DNA of 9,839 nucleotides. It comes from Armatimonadota bacterium. GTDB lineage: Bacteria; Armatimonadota; Zipacnadia; Zipacnadales; FEN-943. The position numbers and the translations under genes are program-made. Below the pieces are notes generated by a model. It had not been told where the DNA came from. It made no database searches and worked only from the letters and a program-made list of their open reading frames with translations. Below, in pieces: positions 1-6,391 of this stretch (its first letter is position 1; each line of letters starts with the position of its first letter). The stretch covers positions 1-9,839 of the forward strand of contig JANZZA010000421.1 in the NCBI GenBank assembly GCA_026419655.1, in the 5' to 3' direction.

Positions 1-51
1 TCGGAGCGCATCTCCCAGGCACTGCAAAAGCTTTTGCAACAGTATTCTTAG
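1..51 (+). CDS. C-terminal tail of an unknown protein (5' part outside window)
   Basis: The window opens inside a plus-strand reading frame that reads SERISQALQKLLQQYS and stops at TAG (49-51). On its own this would be too short to call. Support comes from 9171-9236 on the minus strand, where a second copy reads SERVCQALQKLFQQSP in the same frame. The two copies align over 66 nt without gaps and differ at 11 bases. Five of the codon changes are silent and several others are conservative (I/V, L/F). The copy at 9171-9236 has CAG where this one has the TAG stop, and the shared sequence continues past the stop as KTEYS. I do not recognise the family. The tail is predicted to be helical and rich in Gln and Leu. 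It converges on pyrC, leaving about 150 nt between them. It could instead be a remnant of a repeat rather than a live gene. Confidence 0.45.
   Translation, partial: SERISQALQKLLQQYS
23..38. repeat. 16-bp perfect palindrome TGCAAAAGCTTTTGCA
   Basis: Bases 23-38 equal their own reverse complement. They lie inside the C-terminal tail above, where they encode LQKLLQ. The other two copies of the sequence family do not keep the full palindrome: the copy at 9171-9236 has CTGCAGAAACTCTTC here, and the one at 1702-1746 keeps only the right half. The symmetry is therefore probably incidental to this copy, though a protein-binding site cannot be excluded. Confidence 0.4.
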
Positions 52-83
52 AAAACCGAATACTCCCCCAAAAGGCGGGGAAG
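48..83 (-). terminator. Possible intrinsic terminator of pyrC
   Basis: Read on the minus strand, CTTCCCC (83-77) pairs with GGGGGAG (69-63). The stem has 7 bp, one of them a G-U pair that exists only on this strand, around a seven-base loop. The sequence after it, TATTCGGTTTTCT, is T-rich but not a clean T run. The hairpin lies about 120 nt past the pyrC stop. It could equally serve the plus-strand tail ending at 51, so the assignment is tentative. Confidence 0.35.
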
Positions 84-201
84 ACGCTTTTGCAGGGGTT
101 ACCCAACAAGGGTTTTGTCCAGCCTGACTGGCGGACTGGTGAATACTGTTTCCTCCCGTGCACCATTCGCAGAGTGTGCACTGATTACCGCACGAGCACT
201 C

Positions 202-1518
202 TCACACGAGGACCTGCCCGTCAAGCATGGCCAGGCGGCCATGGAAAAACACAGCCGCCGCGCGGCCTCGTAGCTGCCAGCCGTCGAAGGGAGTGTTACG
301 GGACTTGGAGTAGAACTTGCGTGAATCCACTGTCCAGGTGGCCTCAGTGTCTATAAGGGTGAAGTTGGCGGGCGTGCCGATGGCGAGGCGTCCCGCCGAG
401 ATGCCGAGGACTGCTGCAGGCTGCCAGGTCATTGCGGCCAAGGCCTGAGACAACGTGAGGATGCCCGGCCGGACCAGACACTCCAGCACCAACCCCAGAG
501 CTGTTTCCAGACCCACAATTCCAGCGGGGGCCGCAAGCAATCCCCGCGCCTTCTCCTCTGCGGCATGAGGGGCATGGTCAGTGGCGATTATCCCTATGAT
601 GCTGCGGCGCAGGGCTTCCATGATGGCCTCCACGTCGGCGTCCATGCGCAGAGGGGGATTCATCTTGGCGTTGGGGCCGGCTGTGCGCAGGGCCTCGGCG
701 GTAAGGGCGAAGTAGTGGGGACAGGTCTCGGCTGAGAGACGGCGCAGGTGGCTTGACCTGGTGAATTCCTCGAAGGCAGCGACAGCCTGGGCTGAACTGA
801 CGTGGGCGATATGCAGGGCGGCGCGATTTCGCCGCGGAAGGCTGGCTGCTGCCGTCTGCCATGCGCGTATGGCTTCTGCTTCCCTGGCTGGGTCGGCGTA
901 AGGAACCTGTAGCCCTGCGGCCACAGCGGGGTCGCCGCAAATGCCTGCCTGACCCGCGCTGTCCAGCTCGGGATGGGCGATGAAGGTCAACTCGGCCTGT
1001 GCAGCGGCCAGCAGCGCCTGGCGCATGGTCGCTGCGTCCTGCAGCGGCATGGCGTCATCGCTGATGGCGACAGCCCCGGCGTTCTTCAGCGCCACAAAGT
1101 CACTTAGCCTTTCTCGGTCGCCGCCGAGGATAGCCGCGGCAATTGGGTAGACCTCACAGGCAGCGTCCCGGTTAATTACTTCCGTGAGCCAGCGCAAATG
1201 CTCCGGGCGGTCGAGGGGCGGGTCGGTGTTGGGCATGCAGGCCACTACAGTGAAGCCGCCGGCGAGCGCAGCCCGGGTGCCTGTAGCGACGGTTTCCTTG
1301 TGCTCGCCGCCAGGCTGGCGTAGGTGAACGTGAAGGTCTACGAGCCCAGGGCACAACACCAGGCCGCCAGCGTCAAAGGCCTCCGCCGCCGGTAAGGCTT
1401 CGTCGGGCCGGGCAACGTCTAGTATGAGCCCGTCGCGGACGTAAACGTCCGCAGACCGATCAAAGGACTCGGCCGGGTCAATAACCCGGGCCCCGCGAAT
1501 TACCAGGTCTGCCTGCAT
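202..1518 (-). CDS. pyrC: Dihydroorotase (PyrC, class I)
   Basis: Catalyses the reversible cyclisation of N-carbamoyl-L-aspartate to dihydroorotate, the third step of de novo pyrimidine synthesis, in the cytoplasm. The 438-residue protein has the amidohydrolase TIM-barrel signatures in order: DLHVHLRQPG with metal-binding His63 and His65, ETVATGTRAALAGGFT, ACMPNTDPP (about 94-102), the SDD pair at 154-155, HPE at 182, IAHVSS with His239, and IIATDHAPH with catalytic Asp314. Length is normal for the family. I chose ATG 1518 because GAGG (1525-1528) lies 6 nt upstream. A TTG four codons further upstream, at 1530, would place that Shine-Dalgarno sequence inside the gene. pyrB and carbamoyl-phosphate synthase genes are not adjacent, so the gene appears to be expressed alone after the terminator at 1871-1895. 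Allantoinase and hydantoinase are related families, but the HLRQPG and MPNTDPP motifs fit dihydroorotase best. Confidence 0.93.
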   Translation of the reverse strand: MQADLVIRGARVIDPAESFDRSADVYVRDGLILDVARPDEALPAAEAFDAGGLVLCPGLVDLHVHLRQPGGEHKETVATGTRAALAGGFTVVACMPNTDPPLDRPEHLRWLTEVINRDAACEVYPIAAAILGGDRERLSDFVALKNAGAVAISDDAMPLQDAATMRQALLAAAQAELTFIAHPELDSAGQAGICGDPAVAAGLQVPYADPAREAEAIRAWQTAAASLPRRNRAALHIAHVSSAQAVAAFEEFTRSSHLRRLSAETCPHYFALTAEALRTAGPNAKMNPPLRMDADVEAIMEALRRSIIGIIATDHAPHAAEEKARGLLAAPAGIVGLETALGLVLECLVRPGILTLSQALAAMTWQPAAVLGISAGRLAIGTPANFTLIDTEATWTVDSRKFYSKSRNTPFDGWQLRGRAAAVFFHGRLAMLDGQVLV

Positions 1519-1524
1519 ATTTAG

Positions 1525-1528
1525 CCTC
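1525..1528 (-). promoter_or_regulatory. Ribosome-binding site deciding the pyrC start
   Basis: GAGG on the minus strand, 6 nt before ATG 1518. It supports that ATG over the in-frame TTG at 1530. Confidence 0.65.
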
Positions 1529-1576
1529 AACCGAAATCTTCAGCGTTATCTGCTCAAGTTCTCTCCCCCTGCGGAA

Positions 1577-1599
1577 GGCCATCAGTTGGGCTGACGGCC
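1577..1599 (-). promoter_or_regulatory. pyrC leader hairpin
   Basis: On the minus strand GGCCGTCAG and CTGATGGCC form a 9-bp stem around a five-base CCCAA loop, about 60 nt before the pyrC start. The fifth pair is G-U on this strand but would be an A-C mismatch on the other, so the structure fits RNA made in the pyrC direction. No T run follows, so it is not a classical attenuator. It could be a pause or stability element, or part of a translational control leader. Neither a ligand nor a PyrR motif is visible. Confidence 0.4.
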
Positions 1600-1701
1600 C
1601 CTTTCCCCGCCGAGCCCCTTTGATGATTGTTGCTAAAGGTCCTATGGGCCCATCTGAAGCACAGTGAGTGTACAGAGGTTTCTACTTGACCTTCTACTAT
1701 T

Positions 1702-1746
1702 GCTGACTCGTTGCAGTCGCTGAGGTAGCTTTTGCAACAGTCTCCT
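1702..1746 (+). repeat. Degraded copy of the repeated coding-like family
   Basis: The stretch 1727-1741 is identical to 29-43 over 15 nt, and CAACAGTCTCCT (1735-1746) is identical to the minus-strand copy near 9210. Translated in the frame shared by the other copies it reads QSLR, a TAG stop at 1726-1728, then LLQQSP, against QALQKLLQQ and QALQKLFQQSP. The internal TAG replaces AAG or AAA, a single-base change from AAG. Further in-frame stops lie just upstream, so this copy cannot be functional as a protein. Similarity fades after about 1750. Confidence 0.5.
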
Positions 1747-1870
1747 TTGGAAATACTTGGCCTCCAGGCTTCCTCTCCGCCGAGCCTTTTCGCCCTGCTT
1801 GCAGCACACGCGTCTGTTGGAGCTGCGCAGCTCAGGCCTCAGGCAGCGTAGCCTCCTTCGGCTGGCAAGG

Positions 1871-1895
1871 AAAACGCCCCCTTTGCAGGGGGCGT
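1871..1895 (-). terminator. Intrinsic terminator of the PKD-protein gene
   Basis: On the minus strand ACGCCCCC (1895-1888) pairs perfectly with GGGGGCGT (1881-1874) around a six-base TGCAAA loop. TTTT overlaps the end of the stem, followed by CC and TTG. It lies about 30 nt after the stop of the upstream gene. This is a textbook Rho-independent terminator. Confidence 0.88.
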
Positions 1896-1926
1896 CGTCC
1901 ATGCGTTGGGCCAATCCCGGACCCGA

Positions 1927-3156
1927 CTACTCCACAAGCACGTTAACATGAGCCACCTTGGGAGTGAGGATGCCGGCTGCGTCCTTGACGGTCAGGGTCA
2001 CCACGTAGTAGCCCGGCTGGTCGAACTTCCACGTAGCGCTCGGCCCCATGGCGTCCTCTTGGATGCCGTCGAGGTCATCGAAATCCCAGGTATAGCGAGC
2101 CTTGACGTCACCCTTTTGGGGCGCAGCTTCAAAGCGTACTTCCTGCCCGACCGTCACCCGCCGGCGGCGGGGCCCCGGGTCTGCCACCAGGGGAGTATCC
2201 TCTTGCACTAACCAGGCGCGGCCAACGTAGAAGCGCCCCGGTGCGTCCCCGAAAAAAGCAACCTGCTTTACTTGTGCGTCAGCAGTCTTGCCGGGGCCGG
2301 TGAACTGTTCGACAGGTATCACGATGCGCAACCAGTCTTCGGCTTCAACGGCAGTCGGATCAATCTTATGGGCACCGCAGTCAATCAGTCCCTTGTCGGT
2401 GACAAGGACAACCCGGATGCGTTCAATGGACGGTTGGCCACCTGCACCAGGCCCAAAACCGAAGCCAGGTGCGCCCTGCCCCATATCTAGACCACCAGGC
2501 ATCATGGGGCCCATAGGTCCCGGCATACCTTGTCCGCCAGGCATCATCGGCCCCATGCCGCCCTGGCCCATTGGTCCCATAGGCCCTGGCATGCCCTGTC
2601 CACCAGGCATCATTGGTCCCATAGGTCCCGGTATACCTTGTCCGCCGGGCATCATCGGCCCCATGCCACCCTGGCCCATTGGTCCCATAGGCCCTGGCAT
2701 GCCCTGCCCGCCAGGCAGCATCGGTCCCATGGGGCCCGGCATACCTTGTCCGCCAGGCATCATCGGTCCCATAGGCCCCATTCCCGGCTGCTGTTCGCCG
2801 CCGCGCCAGCGCCTGCCGCCCCCTTCACCCGATCCACGGCCGCGGCCTCTTGCCCGCCCCATCTGCACCACCGCCACCAGGTAGCTGCCCGAGGGCTTCT
2901 TAACGAAGGGGCCAAGCTCAATGGGCCGCTGAAGATCTATGCGGGCGCCCTCGTAGTAGCCTCTCGTCTCCACTTCGATGGATGGCTTGGCGAGGAAGGT
3001 AACCTGGTTGGAGGGTGTGGCGTTGCCGCTGCCCCAGGGGGCCAGTTTGACCTTATCGGGCGCCCCATCATAAAGGGTGGCCTTGGCGTCGCACCAAGCA
3101 AGCGTGGTGACAAACAGAGCCGCGACTACTGCACACAACCCCACTCGTGCGCTCAT
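1927..3156 (-). CDS. Secreted protein with Gly/Pro/Met-rich repeat insert and C-terminal PKD domain
   Basis: No family name is recognised, but the architecture is clear. ATG 3156 is chosen because GGAGG (3165-3169) sits 8 nt upstream; an in-frame start at 3192 would push the signal peptide inward. The 409-residue product begins with an export signal (hydrophobic about 5-21, likely cleaved near AKA at 24-26). A beta-rich segment (about 50-98, with SIEVETRGYYEGARIDL) is followed by a basic Arg/Gly linker (99-121), a low-complexity repeat (about 125-240) with units like PGGQGMPGPMGPM, and a second beta-rich segment (about 243-320, ending FYVGRAWLVQED). A PKD-like domain (about 323-409) carries YTWDFDD and YYVVTLTVKD. 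I infer that the two beta segments form one carbohydrate-binding-like sandwich with the repeat as a giant loop. The Gly-X-Y runs are too interrupted for a true collagen helix. It is probably a cell-surface or extracellular binding protein; the ligand is unknown. It is a separate unit from pyrC. Confidence 0.85.
   Translation of the reverse strand: MSARVGLCAVVAALFVTTLAWCDAKATLYDGAPDKVKLAPWGSGNATPSNQVTFLAKPSIEVETRGYYEGARIDLQRPIELGPFVKKPSGSYLVAVVQMGRARGRGRGSGEGGGRRWRGGEQQPGMGPMGPMMPGGQGMPGPMGPMLPGGQGMPGPMGPMGQGGMGPMMPGGQGIPGPMGPMMPGGQGMPGPMGPMGQGGMGPMMPGGQGMPGPMGPMMPGGLDMGQGAPGFGFGPGAGGQPSIERIRVVLVTDKGLIDCGAHKIDPTAVEAEDWLRIVIPVEQFTGPGKTADAQVKQVAFFGDAPGRFYVGRAWLVQEDTPLVADPGPRRRRVTVGQEVRFEAAPQKGDVKARYTWDFDDLDGIQEDAMGPSATWKFDQPGYYVVTLTVKDAAGILTPKVAHVNVLVE
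2491..2779 (-). repeat. 108-bp tandem repeat coding for the Gly/Pro/Met-rich region
   Basis: The sequence starting CGGCATACCTTGTCCGCC at 2521 recurs at 2629 and 2737, exactly 108 bp apart each time, with half-unit similarity extending left to about 2491. One period encodes 36 residues. Each period is itself composed of two related 14-residue halves plus a GQGGMGP spacer. Copies differ at few positions, and many of these differences are silent, pointing to recent expansion or homogenisation. Such an array is prone to copy-number change and to assembly collapse. Confidence 0.92.
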
Positions 3157-3164
3157 GGACGTTG

Positions 3165-3169
3165 CCTCC
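3165..3169 (-). promoter_or_regulatory. Ribosome-binding site of the PKD-protein gene
   Basis: GGAGG on the minus strand, 8 nt before ATG 3156. It decides between this start and the upstream in-frame start at 3192. Confidence 0.75.
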
Positions 3170-3207
3170 GTGGCGCCGCTATAATCCTTCAATACCGACG
3201 CCCCACT

Positions 3208-3242
3208 AGGGCAGGGGTTCCCTTTCCCAGGGTGTCTGCCCC
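3208..3242 (-). terminator. Possible hairpin after hemW
   Basis: In the 93-nt gap between hemW and the next gene, GGGGCAG and CTGCCCT can pair on the minus strand around a long loop that holds a smaller CCC/GGG pairing. No T run follows, so this is weak evidence for a factor-independent terminator. It may only be a structured spacer. Confidence 0.3.
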
Positions 3243-3249
3243 TCCCGCG

Positions 3250-4422
3250 TCAGGATAGCTCCTCCATCAACCGCAGGGCAGCCTGGTTGAGCAGGACGAG
3301 ACCCCTGGGCGTCGGCCCAACTTGACCGTTATTGAACCAGACAAGTCCGTCCTGCGCAAGGGCGTGGAGGGCACGGCGAAGCCGCGCGACTGCTTCTTCG
3401 GGTGCCCCAGCAACCAAATCCGCCCACCTTACCCCTTGCACCAACCGCAGGCCTATCATTGCCCTCTCGAAAAGCTTCTTTTCCGCAGGCAAATGCTCGG
3501 CTTCTTCCACGGGCGAAGAGCGGGAGAAAAGCCGGGCGATATATGCTGGGGGCTCGGCCACATTGCCCCAGCGGTGGCCCTTGCGGTGGCTCCAGGCGCC
3601 CGCGCCGAGTCCCAGGTAGTCACCATCCAGCCAGTAGTTCATATTATGCCTACATTCCCGCCCCGGCTGGGCCCAGTTGCTGACCTCATAGCGCTGCAGC
3701 CCTGCGCTGCTGAGCACTTCGTCGGTGACCTCCAACAGCTCGAGCGAGGTTTGCTCGTCGGGCATCTTAAAGTCGCCCCGCTGGTGAAGTTCGAAGAGTC
3801 TGGTGCCAGGCTCAAGAGTAAGCGCATAGCAGGAGACATGCTCAGGTATCAGTGCTACGGTGCGCTGAAGCAGGTCGCGCCATTTCTCCGGCGTGTGCCC
3901 AGGCAGACCGCGCAGGAGGTCTATGTTAATGTTCCGAAAGCCTGCAGCTCGGGCGGAATGGAATGCTGCCAGGCCGTCGGCCGAGCTGTGGATGCGGCCC
4001 AGGAAGCGCAAGTCGTCGTCGTCGAGAGACTGGATGCCCAGGCTGATGCGATTGAAGCCGTTCAAGGACAGATACCGCAAGCCTGGGATATCAACGGTTT
4101 TGGGATTGGCCTCGATTGTTACTTCAGCGCCGGGGGCAATGGTGAAGGTGCGGCGGAGAAGGTCGAGTAGGTCTACGAGGATTCTGGGTGAGTAAAGCGT
4201 TGGGGTGCCACCCCCGAAATAGACCGTGGAAAAGATTACGCCGTCCCAATCTGGACCCGCCGGCGCGACTTCCCGGCGCAAGGCCTCGATATATTCGTCG
4301 CGCTCCCGCGGCCCGGCTACCTTCGAGTTGAAGTCGCAATATGGACACTTCCGCAGGCAGAAGGGAAAATGAACGTAAAGCCCAGCACTCCGTCCCTCAG
4401 ACGGTGTAATGTCCTGCGGCAT
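3250..4422 (-). CDS. hemW: HemW-like radical SAM haem chaperone (formerly HemN-like coproporphyrinogen oxidase)
   Basis: The 390-residue protein shows the radical SAM core near its N terminus: YVHFPFC LRKC PYC gives the CX3CX2C iron-sulfur motif (Cys22, Cys26, Cys29). Phe follows two residues after the last Cys, where true HemN has a fourth Cys; this is the usual HemW signature. FGGGTPT, EANP, SLGIQSLDDDDL, NIDLLRGLPG, CYALTLEPGT, YEVSNWA and HNMNYWLDGDYLGLGAGAWSH follow in the normal family order, and a HemW-type C-terminal domain completes it. Family members such as those of Lactococcus and E. coli bind haem and are thought to deliver it to respiratory proteins rather than oxidise coproporphyrinogen. 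I prefer ATG 4422, which has GAGG 10 nt upstream; an in-frame TTG at 4428 would leave only 4 nt. It follows lepA by 110 nt, a pairing conserved in many bacteria. Confidence 0.92.
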   Translation of the reverse strand: MPQDITPSEGRSAGLYVHFPFCLRKCPYCDFNSKVAGPRERDEYIEALRREVAPAGPDWDGVIFSTVYFGGGTPTLYSPRILVDLLDLLRRTFTIAPGAEVTIEANPKTVDIPGLRYLSLNGFNRISLGIQSLDDDDLRFLGRIHSSADGLAAFHSARAAGFRNINIDLLRGLPGHTPEKWRDLLQRTVALIPEHVSCYALTLEPGTRLFELHQRGDFKMPDEQTSLELLEVTDEVLSSAGLQRYEVSNWAQPGRECRHNMNYWLDGDYLGLGAGAWSHRKGHRWGNVAEPPAYIARLFSRSSPVEEAEHLPAEKKLFERAMIGLRLVQGVRWADLVAGAPEEAVARLRRALHALAQDGLVWFNNGQVGPTPRGLVLLNQAALRLMEELS

Positions 4423-4470
4423 GACCAAGACGCCTCTTGGATATGGATAGGGATAAGGGCAACTTCACCC

Positions 4471-4491
4471 CGGGCGAGGAAACCTCACCCG
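4471..4491 (-). promoter_or_regulatory. Intercistronic hairpin, hemW-proximal
   Basis: On the minus strand CGGGTGAGG pairs with CCTCGCCCG around a TTT loop, a 9-bp stem. The central pair is G-U on this strand and an A-C mismatch on the other, so the fold suits lepA-to-hemW RNA. It directly abuts the next hairpin. There is no T run after it, so it may be an RNA-processing or stability element rather than a terminator. Confidence 0.5.
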
Positions 4492-4526
4492 CCGACCGGA
4501 TCGGGGCTTTCCTCGACCCCGGTCGG
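4492..4526 (-). promoter_or_regulatory. Intercistronic hairpin, lepA-proximal
   Basis: CCGACCGG (4492-4499) and CCGGTCGG (4519-4526) form a perfect 8-bp stem. Inside it, CGGGG and CCTCG form a further short helix. It begins 7 nt past the lepA stop codon. With its neighbour it makes a pair of back-to-back hairpins in the lepA-hemW gap. It could protect the lepA message 3' end or act as a partial terminator; no T run is present. Confidence 0.5.
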
Positions 4527-4532
4527 ACCTGC

Positions 4533-6329
4533 CTAAGTACTTCTCAACACCGCCAGGAAGGCCTCTTGCGGGATTTCCACCCGGCCCACCTGTCTCATGC
4601 GCTTCTTACCCTCGCGCTGTTTCTCCAGAAGCTTTCGCTTGCGGGTGATGTCACCTCCATAACATTTCTCCAGCACGTCCTTGCGCAGCTCCGGTATGTC
4701 GCGAGCAGCCACTATTCGGCCATGTATGGCCGCCTGCAGGCGCACCCGGAAAAGCTGGCGCGGTATGACCTCCCGCAGCTTGTCAATGATGGCCCGCGCC
4801 CGCTGGTACGCTGCCGAGCGATGCACGACCACCGCCAAAGCGTCCACAGGCTCGCCGTTGACCAGGATGTCAATCTTTACCACGTCGGCTTGCTGGTAGC
4901 CTGCCAGCTCATAGTCAAGAGTAGCATACCCGCGGCTTACGGTCTTTAGCTGGTCGAAGTAGTCCACGATTATCTCGGCGAGCGGAAGGCGATACTGCAG
5001 CGTCACGCGGTCGCCATGCAGGTAGTCCATGCCCAGAAATTCTCCGCGCCGGGCGGCAGAAATCTCCATGCAGGGGCCAACGTAGCTCTGCGGCACGATA
5101 ATCGTGGCTCTGACGACCGGCTCTTCAATGGAGGCGATGCGTGTCGGGTCAGGGAAACGCGCTGGATTGTCAACTTCTACCACTTCACCGTCCTTGAGCA
5201 TGATACGGTAGACGACGCTGGGCGCGGTGGCGATAAGCTCCAGGCCATATTCGCGCTCCAGGCGCTCCTGGACGATTTCCATGTGCAGTAGTCCCAGGAA
5301 GCCACAGCGGAACCCAAAACCCAGGGCAGCAGAAGACTCACGTTCGTAGCGCAGCGCGGCATCATTGAGGGAAAGCTTCTCCAGGGCGTCGGCGAGGGCC
5401 TGGTGCTGGTCATTTGTGGTGGGATACAGGCCGCAGAAAACCATCGGGGTTGGCTCGCGATAGCCAGGCAAAGGTTCCGCGGCAGGCCGGGCGGCTGAAG
5501 TCACCGTGTCGCCAACGCGGCTGTCGCGCACATTCTTGATGCCGGCTATCAGGTAGCCCACATCTCCCGCAGCCAGCCGCCCGGTTGGCCGCGGCGCTGG
5601 CGTCAAAACGCCCACTTCTTGCGCCACGAATTCTTTGCCGGTAGCCATCATCAGCACCCGGTCACCTGGCTCGATGCTGCCTTCCATGACCCGAACATAC
5701 ACCACCACGCCCCGGTGCTGGTCGAACTTGGCGTCGAAAATCAGTGCTCGAAGAGGAGCTTCTTCATCGCCGGGCGGCGGTGGCACCCGCTCGACTATCG
5801 CCCGCAAAAGCTCCTCGACCCCCTGGCCAGTCTTGCCGCTGGCAAAGAGTATCTCCTCGCGACGAAAGCCAAACACATCGCAGACTTCCTCGGCCACGGC
5901 TTCGGCGTCAAACTGAGACAGGTCTATCTTGTTGACGACAGGGATGATGGTCAGGCCCTGCTCAACAGCCAGGTACACGTTGGCCACGGTCTGGGCTTCT
6001 ACGCCCTGGGAGACGTCAACTAGCAGTACGGCGCCTTCGGCGGCTTTCAGCGCCCGCGAAACTTCGTAGCTGAAGTCCACGTGGCCGGGCGTGTCAATCA
6101 GATTCAGTTCGTAGGTCCGGCCATCAAGCTCGTAGTCGAGGCGAACGGCGCTCGCCTTTATGGTGATGCCCTTTTCGCGCTCCAGCTCCATGTCGTCAAG
6201 GACAAGCTCGGCGCCGGAGGAGGGGTCAACTGCGCCGCACCGTTCAAGGAGCCGGTCGGCAAGGGTGGACTTGCCGTGGTCAATGTGAGCCACGATGCAG
6301 AAGTTGCGAACACTATCCTGCCTGGCCAT
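4533..6329 (-). CDS. lepA: Elongation factor 4 (LepA), ribosome-associated translational GTPase
   Basis: The 598-residue protein is full length. LepA is a GTPase that binds the ribosome and has been linked to back-translocation, initiation and small-subunit assembly. The GTP-binding motifs are intact: AHIDHGKST (14-22, G1), ITIK (55-58, within the effector loop), DTPGHVDF (79-86, G3) and NKID (133-136, G4). These are followed by the beta-barrel and EF-G-like domains. LepA-specific C-terminal signatures close it: KCYGGDITRKRKLLEKQ, KKRM and the terminal VEIPQEAFLAVL. The ATG at 6329 gives the standard N terminus; only a weak purine stretch (AAGAG) precedes it. It lies 62 nt after murJ and 110 nt before hemW on the same strand, so cotranscription is likely. 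Confidence 0.97.
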   Translation of the reverse strand: MARQDSVRNFCIVAHIDHGKSTLADRLLERCGAVDPSSGAELVLDDMELEREKGITIKASAVRLDYELDGRTYELNLIDTPGHVDFSYEVSRALKAAEGAVLLVDVSQGVEAQTVANVYLAVEQGLTIIPVVNKIDLSQFDAEAVAEEVCDVFGFRREEILFASGKTGQGVEELLRAIVERVPPPPGDEEAPLRALIFDAKFDQHRGVVVYVRVMEGSIEPGDRVLMMATGKEFVAQEVGVLTPAPRPTGRLAAGDVGYLIAGIKNVRDSRVGDTVTSAARPAAEPLPGYREPTPMVFCGLYPTTNDQHQALADALEKLSLNDAALRYERESSAALGFGFRCGFLGLLHMEIVQERLEREYGLELIATAPSVVYRIMLKDGEVVEVDNPARFPDPTRIASIEEPVVRATIIVPQSYVGPCMEISAARRGEFLGMDYLHGDRVTLQYRLPLAEIIVDYFDQLKTVSRGYATLDYELAGYQQADVVKIDILVNGEPVDALAVVVHRSAAYQRARAIIDKLREVIPRQLFRVRLQAAIHGRIVAARDIPELRKDVLEKCYGGDITRKRKLLEKQREGKKRMRQVGRVEIPQEAFLAVLRST

Positions 6330-6391
6330 TGCTGCTCTTAGCCGACCCTCAGCCCGGTGTGGCTGCAGTTGGCGCGGCTACATTTAAGTAC

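Larger units (their letters stand above)
1519..1926. other. Intergenic region between pyrC and the PKD-protein gene
   Basis: These 408 nt carry no convincing gene. From right to left they hold the intrinsic terminator of the upstream gene (1871-1895), a degraded copy of the repeated sequence family (1702-1746), a leader hairpin (1577-1599) and the pyrC ribosome-binding site (1525-1528). A 90-codon minus-strand frame crossing 1642-1914 is discounted because it runs through the terminator and overlaps the repeat in a frame the other copies do not support. I could not pick out a convincing pyrC promoter or a PyrR-binding sequence. Confidence 0.6.

Noticed and set aside
1642..1914. 90-codon minus-strand open frame
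   Set aside because: It runs across the intrinsic terminator of the neighbouring gene and antisense to the repeated family; the composition is Arg/Ser-rich as in shadow frames.
2491..2779. CRISPR-like array
   Set aside because: The repeats are contiguous 108-bp coding units without unique spacers, and no cas genes are present.
2530..3258. His-rich plus-strand open frame opposite the repeat region, which at first resembles a metal-binding protein
   Set aside because: The His/Ser pattern is the reverse translation of the Gly/Pro/Met repeat. The minus-strand frame has a signal peptide, ribosome-binding site and PKD domain.
3322..4170. Long plus-strand open frame (282 codons) opposite hemW
   Set aside because: It is antisense to a well-conserved gene, has no recognisable motif and reflects the codon bias of hemW.
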